From contig JABZKU010000001.1 in assembly GCA_015257125.1 (NCBI GenBank), forward strand, positions 1 to 64,000: a stretch of DNA of 64,000 nucleotides. The letters run 5' to 3'. Under the pieces are notes generated by a model that made no database searches, had not been told where the DNA came from, and saw only the letters and a list, made by a program, of their open reading frames with translations. This DNA is from Prevotellaceae bacterium. GTDB taxonomy: Bacteria > Bacteroidota > Bacteroidia > Bacteroidales > Bacteroidaceae. Below, piece by piece: positions 53,131-61,124 of the stretch (position 1 is the stretch's first letter; the number at the start of each line of letters is the position of its first letter). A program made the position numbers and the translations under genes.

Positions 53131-53949
53131 TCAGCGGAAGGCATGGGTCATGAAGTAGTCAAACCACCGCGTGGGCAAAAGGGTGTGGAGCAGCACGAGC
53201 GGTTTGGCGCCGAAGCCCACGCGGTAGCGCGCCTTCGGTCGTCGGGCGTTCACCGCGCGGCCGATGGCCTTGGCCACCACCGCGGGGTCGCTCAGTCTCG
53301 CGCCGTGATAGAGGCGGCGCAGTGCAGCGGCCGCCGCACCGGCCTGCGTGGCGTAAGCCCCGCCGCGGGCACTCTCTTCGAGGTGGTCGGCCGCGATGTC
53401 GCCCCACGGCGTTTTGATCGCGCCGGGCTCGATGATGGCCACTTGGATGCCGAAGGGGCGCGTCTCCATGCGCAGCGCGTCGCTGAAGGCTTCGAGCGCA
53501 TATTTTGTGGCGTGATACCACGCGCCGAAACAGACTGTGAAATGCCCACCCATCGAAGCCACGTTCACGATTGTGCCGCTTTGCCGGCGGCGCATGTGGG
53601 GCAGGACGCACTGCACCAAGCGCGCCAACCCGAAGAGGTTGACTTCAAACTGCCGGCGCGCTTCGTCGATGGGCACATCTTCCACCGCGCCGTACGAACC
53701 GTAGCCGGCATTGTTCACCAGCACGTCGATGCGCCCTTCGGTGAGGACGATTTCGGCCACAGCGGCCTCGATGCTTTCGTTTGAGATCACGTCCAGCTGC
53801 AAGGCTTTCACGCCGATTGCGGCCAAGGGCTCGATCTGCTCGACCCGGCGCGCAGCACCATAAACTTTGTGCCCTTGTCGTGCCAACAGTTCGGCCGTTG
53901 CGTAGCCAATGCCGCTGCTCGCACCGGTGAGGAGGATGACTTTTTCCAT
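53131..53949 (-). CDS. Short-chain dehydrogenase/reductase
   Basis: 272 residues, classical SDR. Nucleotide motif TGASSGIGYATAELLARQG, NNAGYGSYGAVEDVP, catalytic Ser in VNVASMGGHF and Tyr-x3-Lys in WYHATKYALEAFSDAL. The C-terminal extension contains RPKARYRVGFGAKPLVL. Substrate unknown. Start 53949 opens the Rossmann fold. The long upstream gap (54050-54875) contains repeat copy C and 21-nt repeats. Confidence 0.88.
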   Translation of the reverse strand: MEKVILLTGASSGIGYATAELLARQGHKVYGAARRVEQIEPLAAIGVKALQLDVISNESIEAAVAEIVLTEGRIDVLVNNAGYGSYGAVEDVPIDEARRQFEVNLFGLARLVQCVLPHMRRRQSGTIVNVASMGGHFTVCFGAWYHATKYALEAFSDALRMETRPFGIQVAIIEPGAIKTPWGDIAADHLEESARGGAYATQAGAAAAALRRLYHGARLSDPAVVAKAIGRAVNARRPKARYRVGFGAKPLVLLHTLLPTRWFDYFMTHAFR

Positions 53950-54154
53950 AGATTGGGAGGGGGGAGTGATAAGTTGTGAGAGCGAAGTTACGCCATCTTT
54001 CTTGGAAACGCAACTTCGTGCTCGCTCTTTTTGAAGAGGACACATTTTTTCTGCGTCTGCGCTCAGGCGAAAAACGAAAGGAAGGGAAGTCGGAAGGAGT
54101 CGAAGAAGCGAATTTCGGAAAAGGGGGAGGTGAGCCGAAAATCCATGTACAAAA

Positions 54155-54495
54155 CGCCAAGCTCGCGTGCGCGCGTCATGCGCGCGTCCAGTGTTTTCAT
54201 GTTTTTGTGTTCACCTCTTCACCTTTGGGCTATATTTCGTTGAAAAATAGCATATTAGGTGTGAAGGCTTCACCCTTATTTTCCTTCACCCTGTGTTCAC
54301 CCTCTGTCATGAGCCGACACACGGCTTGTCGTTTGGTGCAGATGGTGTGAAGGCTTTTTGGGCCTTATGTTCACCCTGTTTTTGGGTTGTAAGAACTTGG
54401 TAGATAGTGGCTTGTGAGAGGGGGTGAAGGGTGAAGGCAAAAAGTGCGAAACTCGGTGATGTGGGCGTGTACGCGTACGTGCGTGCGAGGGATGG
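54155..54495. repeat. Intergenic inverted-end element, copy C
   Basis: The left part (54164-54225: gcgtgcgcgcgtcatgcgcg, a T-rich spacer, ttcacctcttcacc) is the imperfect inverse of the right part (54420-54489: gggtgaagggtgaaggc, spacer, gtacgcgtacgtgcgtgcg). The centre has ggtgtgaaggcttcaccc and repeated gtgaagg / ttcaccc. Same family as 9136-9530 and 36005-36255. Confidence 0.65.
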
Positions 54496-54569
54496 GCGCA
54501 CTTTCGAGGGAGGAAATCGGTGGCGAGTGGGGGCGTGGGCGGTGAGTGGCGAGTTGGAAAAAAAAGAAG

Positions 54570-54635
54570 AGATGTTTTTGCGGAAAGTGGGGAGGTGTTG
54601 GAGAAAAGTAGACTTGTTTTTTCGAAATGATCACC
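54570..54635. repeat. Degenerate ~21-nt repeat, locus 5
   Basis: Units cggaaagtggggaggtgttg and gagaaaagtagacttgtttt fit the 21-nt pattern. 54636-54875 holds no supported gene. Confidence 0.4.
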
Positions 54636-54875
54636 CTCGCAACTCGAATCGCGAAAATATTTTGCGAAACTTGTTGCGAGGGTGAATGAGAATGCTTACC
54701 TTTGAAGCCGAAAAACACGAAAATATCGTATCATTTGTGCTGTCTGCCGTTGTGCCCGCGTGGGAGATTGTGTGCCTTGGCGCGGAGGCATTGTCTGCCG
54801 GTGGCCATCGGTCGCGCTTTGAGGCCGGTGTGCGGCGCGAGCGTGGGTGGTGCGGCCGGTGCGGTGAGCGACCGA

Positions 54876-55772
54876 TCAAGGGTAGTAGGTGTGGAGCGCG
54901 GCGGCGAGGGTGTTTTGCAGCAGCGAGCAAACTGTCATGGGACCCACCCCGCCGGGAACGGGTGTGATGGCGCCGGCAATGGGGGCGACGGCATCGAAAT
55001 CGACATCGCCCACCACGCGGAAGCCCGAGGGGCGCGACGCATCGGGCATGCGGGTGGTGCCCACATCGATCACCGTGGCGCCGGGCTTGACCATGTCGGG
55101 CGTGACAAAACCGGGGCTGCCGAGAGCGACAATGAGGATGTCGGCGGTTCGGCATTCGGCGGCGAGATCGGCGGTGCGGCTGTGCACACAGGTCACGGTG
55201 CAGTCGGCACCCTCTTTTTGCAGCATGAGTTGCGCGGTGGGTTTCCCCACGATGTTGCTGCGCCCCATCACGACACACTTTTTGCCGGCTGTGGGGATGC
55301 TGTAGTGGCGCAGGAGGGTGAGGATGCCCAGCGGCGTGGCGCTCACGAAGGCGGGCAGGCCGAGCGCCATGCGCCCCACGTTCATGGGGTGAAAGCCGTC
55401 GACATCTTTGCGTGGGTCGATGGCTTCGACCACGCGGTGCTCGTCGATGTGCGAGGGGAGGGGGAGTTGCACGATGAAGCCGTCGACGCTTTCGTCGGCG
55501 TTGAGGCGTTCGATTTCGCGGAGCAATTCGCCTTCGGTGATATCGGCGTCAAACTGAAGCTCGATCGAGGTGATGCCGCAGCTTCGGCAGGCGCGAATCT
55601 TGTTGCGCACATAGAGTTCGCTCCCGCCGTCGTGTCCCACCAAGAGGGTGGCGAGACAGGGCGGCCGATACCCCTCGGCCACGTGGCGGCGCACGGTGAG
55701 GGCGATGTCGGCTTTGATCTGTGCGGCCACAGCGTTGCCGTCGATGAGCAGCGGGGTGTGGTGCGGTGTCAT
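54876..55772 (-). CDS. folD: Methylenetetrahydrofolate dehydrogenase/cyclohydrolase
   Basis: Bifunctional one-carbon enzyme. 298 residues. The catalytic Lys58 lies in SELYVRNKIRACRSCGI. FIVQLPLPSHIDEHRVVEAI, PRKDVDGFHPMNVGRMALG and the dinucleotide loop VVMGRSNIVGKPTAQLML are intact. Ends PGGVGPMTVCSLLQNT. It overlaps ffh by four bases (ATGA). Confidence 0.95.
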   Translation of the reverse strand: MTPHHTPLLIDGNAVAAQIKADIALTVRRHVAEGYRPPCLATLLVGHDGGSELYVRNKIRACRSCGITSIELQFDADITEGELLREIERLNADESVDGFIVQLPLPSHIDEHRVVEAIDPRKDVDGFHPMNVGRMALGLPAFVSATPLGILTLLRHYSIPTAGKKCVVMGRSNIVGKPTAQLMLQKEGADCTVTCVHSRTADLAAECRTADILIVALGSPGFVTPDMVKPGATVIDVGTTRMPDASRPSGFRVVGDVDFDAVAPIAGAITPVPGGVGPMTVCSLLQNTLAAALHTYYP

Positions 55773-57112
55773 GCTTTGGGCATTCCCGGCATGCCGGGCA
55801 TGCGGCTCATCATTTGGCGAAGACCGTTGCCGCTCACCATCTTCATCATTTTGCGCGTTTGGTCAAACTGTTTGAGCAGGCGGTTGACGTCTTGCACCGT
55901 CTTGCCCGATCCCTTGGCGATGCGCGTCTTGCGGCTGGCGTTGAGCACCTCGGGGTGGCGACGCTCGTAGGGGGTCATGGAGAGGATGATGGCTTCGACA
56001 CCGAGCAGGGCGCTGTCGTCGACATCGACGTCTTTGATGGCCTTGCCCACACCGGGAATCATGGCGGCGAGATCCTTGATGTTGCCCATCTTCTTGATTT
56101 GCTGCAACTGTGCCAGGAAGTCGTTGAAGTCGAACTGGTTCTTTTGGATCTTGCGTTGGAGTTTGCGGGCTTCGGCTTCGTCGTATTGCTCCTGTGCGCG
56201 TTCGACGAGCGAGATGATGTCGCCCATGCCGAGGATACGATCGGCCATGCGGTCGGGGTGGAAGACGTCGAGGGCTTCCATCTTTTCGCCGGTGCCGACA
56301 AACTTGATGGGTTTGTCCACCACGGCGCGGATGGAGAGGGCGGCACCACCGCGGGTGTCACCGTCGAGCTTGGTGAGCACCACGCCGTCGAAGTCGAGGC
56401 GGGAGTTGAACTCCTTGGCGGTGTTCACCGCGTCTTGACCGGTCATGGCGTCGACCACGAAGAGGGTTTCGTCAGGCGAGGTGGCGGCCTTCACGGCGGC
56501 GATTTCGTTCATGAGGGCTTCGTCGATGGCGAGGCGGCCGGCGGTGTCGACAATCACCGTGTCGTAGCTCTTGGCCTTGGCTTCCTGAATGGCGGCGAGG
56601 GCAATCTTGACGGGATCTTTCTCTTCGAGATTCATGAAGATGGGCACTTCGATTTGCTCGGCGAGGACGCGGAGCTGCTCGATGGCGGCGGGGCGATAGG
56701 TGTCGCAGGCGGCGAGGAGCGGACGGCGGTTTTTCTTCGTTTTGAGGAAGAGGGCGAGTTTACCGGCGAGGGTGGTCTTACCGGCACCGTTGAGACCGGC
56801 CATGAGGATGACGGAGGGGCGGTGCTCGAGTTTGAGATCCACGCTCTCGCTGCCCATGAGGGTGGCGAGTTCGTCGTGAACGATCTTGACCATGAGCTGC
56901 GAGGGCTTCACGGCGGTGAGCACATTCTGGCCGAGGGCCTTTTGCTTCACGGTGTCGGTGAAGGTTTTGGCCACCTTGTAGTTCACGTCGGCGTCGAGCA
57001 GGGCGCGGCGCACGTCTTTGAGGGTTTCGGCTACGTTGATCTCGGTGATCTTGCCTTCACCTTTCAGTATTTTGAACGAGCGTTCAAGTCTTTCGCTAAG
57101 ATTGTCGAACAT
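55769..57112 (-). CDS. ffh: Signal recognition particle protein Ffh
   Basis: GTPase that targets nascent membrane proteins to the SRP receptor. 447 residues. N domain to ~90, G1 AGLNGAGKTTLAGKLALFLK at 105-124, G3 VDTAGRLAIDEALM, the TKLDGDTRGGAALS block, then the M domain ending RMPGMPGMPKA. It is followed by and overlaps folD, a gene pairing that suggests one transcript. Start 57112 after TATTTTTG box at 57157. Confidence 0.96.
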   Translation of the reverse strand: MFDNLSERLERSFKILKGEGKITEINVAETLKDVRRALLDADVNYKVAKTFTDTVKQKALGQNVLTAVKPSQLMVKIVHDELATLMGSESVDLKLEHRPSVILMAGLNGAGKTTLAGKLALFLKTKKNRRPLLAACDTYRPAAIEQLRVLAEQIEVPIFMNLEEKDPVKIALAAIQEAKAKSYDTVIVDTAGRLAIDEALMNEIAAVKAATSPDETLFVVDAMTGQDAVNTAKEFNSRLDFDGVVLTKLDGDTRGGAALSIRAVVDKPIKFVGTGEKMEALDVFHPDRMADRILGMGDIISLVERAQEQYDEAEARKLQRKIQKNQFDFNDFLAQLQQIKKMGNIKDLAAMIPGVGKAIKDVDVDDSALLGVEAIILSMTPYERRHPEVLNASRKTRIAKGSGKTVQDVNRLLKQFDQTRKMMKMVSGNGLRQMMSRMPGMPGMPKA

Positions 57113-57156
57113 GTATATCGATGGATTCTGAGTTACTTATAGGGGACTATTCCGTG

Positions 57157-57164
57157 CAAAAATA
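57157..57164 (-). promoter_or_regulatory. -7 box of ffh-folD
   Basis: Minus-strand TATTTTTG, about 45 bases before ATG 57112. No clear -33 box. Confidence 0.5.
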
Positions 57165-57208
57165 CGAATTTCTTTTCATTTGCTCGGCATTGGGTTGAGA
57201 GTGAGACA

Positions 57209-57242
57209 AAAAAGCGCGCGCTCCTGAAAGGGGGAACGCGCG
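57209..57242 (-). terminator. Terminator of the C10 protease operon
   Basis: On the minus strand a ten-pair stem with one mismatch (CGCGCGTTCC...GGAGCGCGCG) is followed by CTTTTTTG, downstream of the 57301 gene. Confidence 0.75.
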
Positions 57243-57300
57243 GAAGAGGAGGTGCACCATTGCCGCCGTGTCGGGGCAATGATCTACGCATGACCGCTGT

Positions 57301-57768
57301 TTACTGCGCCTTGGCAGGCAGTGCCGGTTGGCGGACTTTGAAAATGTAGGTGCCGAGAGGGGTTACCCCAATACTAAAATCGAACTGCTTGGGTTGTTGT
57401 GTGCGATTGGGAGGAGCGACCAATTTGAGGGTTGTTGTTCGCTCGCGTTTGTTGCGGGTCAGGTAGATGACGATGTCCTTGTAGTAAGCCGTGTCCTTGT
57501 CCGCTTCGGAAAAACTATGGCTAGTAAAGGTATCTAAGGTCGAGACATCGCTGCGGAAGGAAATCCAGGGATAATCACCCATGGTGGTGAAAGTTTCTCC
57601 CTCAGCTTTGAGCGTGATGTTGATAGGATCACCATATTCGGGGTTCTTGACATTGGACCAACGCACTTTGGTATCCTTGATGTAATCCTCATTGCAACCG
57701 GCAAAGAACGCGCTGCCCAACGTAAAACAAAATGCCAATGTAGGCAGGGAAAGAATTTTTCTGATCAT
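57301..57768 (-). CDS. Small lipoprotein coupled to the C10 protease
   Basis: 155 residues. Signal peptide with lipobox Cys25 (SAFFAGCNEDY). The mature part is beta-rich, with VRWSNVKNPEYGDPINITLK and KDIVIYLTRNKRERTTTLKL, and no catalytic motif. Its ATG overlaps the stop of the preceding protease gene by four bases, so the two are made together and end at one terminator. C10 proteases of other Bacteroidales and streptococci have small cognate inhibitors encoded next door; this is the natural candidate, but there is no direct similarity to Spi or staphostatin to confirm it. Confidence 0.6.
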   Translation of the reverse strand: MIRKILSLPTLAFCFTLGSAFFAGCNEDYIKDTKVRWSNVKNPEYGDPINITLKAEGETFTTMGDYPWISFRSDVSTLDTFTSHSFSEADKDTAYYKDIVIYLTRNKRERTTTLKLVAPPNRTQQPKQFDFSIGVTPLGTYIFKVRQPALPAKAQ

Positions 57769-59048
57769 GACGGATTTTGTGTGGGAGTTATCAATGAGTA
57801 CTGAAGATTGTATCTGAAATATGGGGCTTGGTTGCTTCGAGTGGGTACTTTATCAAAAACGGGGTCATCATTGGTGTTGAAGACGCGACAATAATAATAG
57901 CCATTCTTATATCCATCCCAACCCCAATTGCAGTGGAGTAGATTGAACTCTTTGCCCTCGGGAGAAATTCCGTTGATAAAACCATCGTAGATCCATGCGT
58001 GTCCATGAGAGTATTTGTTGAAGAATATCCATGTTTTCCCTTTTTCGGCATGGCCTCTGCCTAATACCAAATTTCCATTTCTGATATTGACGAAAATGTT
58101 GTGTTCGTTGTAATCTTGTACCGGGGTCGCGTGGAACCAATTACTTCCGTTTACAAAGTTTACAGCGTCATTTACTGATGCTCCTGTCTCTCTTTCGTAT
58201 TTTGCTTTGAAGGCGAGCCCCAAATAGTTCATTAAACTGGCGACTTCCTCGGCAGTATCTCTATAAGTGTATCTATTGCGGATTTTCCCATTGTTGTTTT
58301 CGCAATCACTGATTATTCTGTCCCAATTGTAAGTCCAATGTACCCAAGTTCCGTAGCTGTTCCAAGAAAGTTCTTTGGGGACTTTGTAAAAAGAGCAAAT
58401 TTGCGCAAAGGCTGTAATGACGCAGCCGGTGTTGGCGTGTGGCTCTTTCTTGTATCCGGGGCAGAATATATTATATGGATATCCTTGTCCCCAATTCACT
58501 TTGAGAAGAGGGTAGGCTATTTCGGATATTTGCCATCCCTCGTATTTGAATGAACGAACATTTTTAGAGTATTCGTTGTTGTCATGAGTGTTTTCTATTT
58601 CGTGTTTTACCGCGTAATCAAGAAAAGAGAGAAACCCCGGATTGTCTTCTTGGGCGAGATTTCCCGCTTTATAGTTGCCTTTGTCGATCAAAGCGAGGAT
58701 GGGGCTGGTACGCTTGTCGGCGGCGACGACGGCGAAGCCTTGATTGTCGGCGAAGTTGACGAAGTAGAGGAGCGTGTCGATGGATAGGGAATCGACTGCG
58801 GCGCGTGTGGCGAATTGGCGACTGCGCAAGGTTTCGACATTGGCAATGGTGTGACGTGTTGCGCTGCGCGTCTTTTTTCCCATGGCGGCAAGGAAATCTG
58901 CGACTTCGTTCTGTGCTTCTTGGGGAGTGCGAGTCTGTGAGTTGTGTAGACTTTCAGGATGGGTGGACTGATGTGTCGGTTCATCATTTTGCTCTGTGCA
59001 ACTTACGACAAAGAGCAAACCGAGAAGGAAAAGAATAGGTTTGTTCAT
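57765..59048 (-). CDS. C10-family (streptopain-like) cysteine protease lipoprotein
   Basis: 427 residues. Signal peptide with lipobox Cys17 (FVVSCTEQN). A Spi/PrtT-type propeptide spans about 40-160 (IDTLLYFVNFADNQGFAVVA then DKRTSPILALIDKG). The catalytic domain has HANTGCVITAFAQI with Cys209, then SHGHAWIYDGFINGI with the catalytic His and HCNWGWDGYKNGYYYC. It belongs to the SpeB/PrtT group, probably active at the cell surface after propeptide removal. Promoter at 59077-59106. Start 59048 opens the signal peptide. Confidence 0.9.
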   Translation of the reverse strand: MNKPILFLLGLLFVVSCTEQNDEPTHQSTHPESLHNSQTRTPQEAQNEVADFLAAMGKKTRSATRHTIANVETLRSRQFATRAAVDSLSIDTLLYFVNFADNQGFAVVAADKRTSPILALIDKGNYKAGNLAQEDNPGFLSFLDYAVKHEIENTHDNNEYSKNVRSFKYEGWQISEIAYPLLKVNWGQGYPYNIFCPGYKKEPHANTGCVITAFAQICSFYKVPKELSWNSYGTWVHWTYNWDRIISDCENNNGKIRNRYTYRDTAEEVASLMNYLGLAFKAKYERETGASVNDAVNFVNGSNWFHATPVQDYNEHNIFVNIRNGNLVLGRGHAEKGKTWIFFNKYSHGHAWIYDGFINGISPEGKEFNLLHCNWGWDGYKNGYYYCRVFNTNDDPVFDKVPTRSNQAPYFRYNLQYSLITPTQNPS

Positions 59049-59076
59049 GATGTTGTTGTATAAAGGTGATTTGCTG

Positions 59077-59106
59077 CAAATTTAATCTTTTATTTGAATG
59101 CTGCAA
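59077..59106 (-). promoter_or_regulatory. Promoter of the C10 protease operon
   Basis: Minus-strand TTG (59104-59106), 19 bases, then TAAATTTG (59077-59084), 29 bases before the start. Confidence 0.7.
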
Positions 59107-59124
59107 TACGAGGCTTGTTTTTTA

Positions 59125-59160
59125 ACAAAGTTCCCCGACCGTGCGAGACGATCGGGGAAC
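59125..59160 (-). terminator. Terminator of the FadL-type porin gene
   Basis: On the minus strand GTTCCCCGA...TCGGGGAAC is followed by TTTGTTAAA. Confidence 0.7.
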
Positions 59161-59184
59161 CGGAGTATGAAGAAACGATAGGAA

Positions 59185-60924
59185 TCAGAAGCGGAATTCG
59201 GCGCTGATGCCGAAGACTTGGTTGGTGCGGGTGAAGAGATCGGCACCTTTGGGATTGAGGCGGGCATTTTGTACCAAAGTGCCCACTTCTTGAGCCGATT
59301 TTTGGAGGATGGCAGCTTGCTCGTTGGGATCCTGCGTGGCGAGCAGCCCATTGCCGACGGCAGCAATCTTGGTGGCGGTGGCGAGGGTCTGGTGGTAGTC
59401 GGCGGAGTTCTTGAGGTAGTTCTCGTAGAAGGTGCGGAAGTAGGCCGCGTTGAGCTTGACGTGGTCGTTGAGACGGAAGCCGACACCGACACCGACGCTG
59501 TAGGAGTTGACGTTGAAGGAAACGTCGTTCATCATGCGGTCGTTGTTGGGATAGAGGGTGCGCTGCATACCGGCACTGATTTCCCACTGACGAGTGAGGT
59601 CGTATTCGGCACCGGCGAGGAACTCTTGCGTGCCACGATCGAGGAGGTCGTTCTTGTAGGCGTTCTTGACACCGGACTTGGCCTGTTTGTCGAAATAGTA
59701 GTGGTAGCCGAGGTTGAGACGGAGACTTTCGACGGGACGAACGCGAAGACCGACGGTGAGGAGGGCGGGGATGTCGCTGCGCACTTCGGTCTTGTCGGCG
59801 AAGGCGGCAAATTGATCGCCGGCGGCTGCGGTGGTGGCGCTGTTCTTCGACTCGTTGGCGAAGGCGATGCGGGTGCGGAATTCATATTTGGCGGCCACGT
59901 CGACATAGCGGCTGTGGAAGTGCGCGCCGAAGATGGGGGCGAGGCCGACTGCACGTTGGTGCACGTCGATGCTCACGTCTTGCGTGGCTTGGGCAAGAGC
60001 ACCGGTGGTGTAGGCGAGCTTGCGGTAGTTGTTGAGGCTTTCGGCATAGCCTTGTGCGAGTTTGCCTTGTTCTTTGGCTTCCAGACCCTTGGTTTGTGCC
60101 AAAGCGATGTTGCCGGCTTCGCTGGCGGCTTGGGCTTCGGCGGCAGCGGTCTGCGCGTTCCTTTGTGCGACGAGAGCGAGACGACCGTTGGCTTCGGCGA
60201 GTCCCTTGCTGTCGGCGCTCAATTTGCCGAAGTATTCGGGGGCGGCTACCATTTTGTTGCCGCCGCGATCGCCACCATTTACCTGGATGTTGCGGAGATA
60301 ACCGTCATAGTGAGCGGAAGAGAGTACGCCGCGCACACCACCATAGACGGAGAAGTGTTCGCCGATGCGGTAACCGGCACCGAGGGTGAGACCGTAGAAG
60401 TATTGGCGGCCGTGCATATAGGCGTCGACGTCGTAGCGGTCGAAACCGAGGGCGCGATTGGCGTTACCGAGGGCGCCGAGGAGGGCAACTTTGCTTTCGA
60501 AGCTGCCGAGACCGTGCTCGTAAGTGGCTTTACCCCCACCACCGACGAGAGCGAGGTTGAGCTGAAGGCTGAGGGGACCGTTGACCCAAGCGGCTTGGAG
60601 CGAGGGAATGACGGGCGCTTTGGCTTCGGCCTTGAAGAGCTTGTCGCTTGAAGAATTGTTGTCGATGCCGTATTTGAAGGCATGGAAGGCGGATTGAATC
60701 TCGCGAGTCTGATAGGCGGACTGGAGGTTCACGCCGAAGTGGAAGCCCGGCTGGAGGAAGTTGACACCGGCGGGGTTGGAGTAGACGCCGTTCAGCGTGA
60801 TATTGGCGTCCTGAGCGGGATTGCGCAGGAAGGTGACGCTTTGGTTGGTGTTGGTGAGATAGCCACCGGCCATCATGCTCAGGGTGCTGCCGAACAGCAC
60901 GGCCGACAAGACAATTTTCTTCAT
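59185..60924 (-). CDS. FadL/OmpP1-type outer-membrane porin with helical insert
   Basis: 579 residues. Signal peptide to about 19 (STLSMMAGG). The N-terminal hatch has GGYLTNTNQSVTFLRNPAQD and NGVYSNPAGVNF, typical of FadL/OmpP1 channels for hydrophobic compounds. The barrel ends with aromatic ISAEFRF. Between strands, roughly residues 235-310, it carries an Ala/Gln/Glu-rich predicted coiled-coil (AQRNAQTAAAEAQAASEAGN and following), and a second helical stretch near 535-560. Such inserts are not usual in FadL. Substrate unknown. Start 60924 opens the signal peptide. Confidence 0.85.
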   Translation of the reverse strand: MKKIVLSAVLFGSTLSMMAGGYLTNTNQSVTFLRNPAQDANITLNGVYSNPAGVNFLQPGFHFGVNLQSAYQTREIQSAFHAFKYGIDNNSSSDKLFKAEAKAPVIPSLQAAWVNGPLSLQLNLALVGGGGKATYEHGLGSFESKVALLGALGNANRALGFDRYDVDAYMHGRQYFYGLTLGAGYRIGEHFSVYGGVRGVLSSAHYDGYLRNIQVNGGDRGGNKMVAAPEYFGKLSADSKGLAEANGRLALVAQRNAQTAAAEAQAASEAGNIALAQTKGLEAKEQGKLAQGYAESLNNYRKLAYTTGALAQATQDVSIDVHQRAVGLAPIFGAHFHSRYVDVAAKYEFRTRIAFANESKNSATTAAAGDQFAAFADKTEVRSDIPALLTVGLRVRPVESLRLNLGYHYYFDKQAKSGVKNAYKNDLLDRGTQEFLAGAEYDLTRQWEISAGMQRTLYPNNDRMMNDVSFNVNSYSVGVGVGFRLNDHVKLNAAYFRTFYENYLKNSADYHQTLATATKIAAVGNGLLATQDPNEQAAILQKSAQEVGTLVQNARLNPKGADLFTRTNQVFGISAEFRF

Positions 60925-60965
60925 GTGTAGTGGAAAAATGTTGTGGTTGGTTTGGATTGCGAGCG

Positions 60966-60995
60966 CAAAGTTACGACGACTATGCACACAAACAA
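60966..60995 (-). promoter_or_regulatory. Promoter of the FadL-type porin
   Basis: Minus-strand TTG (60993-60995), 19 bases, then TAACTTTG (60966-60973), about 42 bases before the start. Confidence 0.65.
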
Positions 60996-61124
60996 GAAAA
61001 CTGTGCGAAGAATGGGGCGTTTTTTCGCTTGTTTCGGCAGATTGTCAGGTGGAGATGGCGATTTTATAGTGAAATGGGTGGGAGAATTGTGCATTTCTGC
61101 ACATCTTGAGAGATAGTGAGTAAT

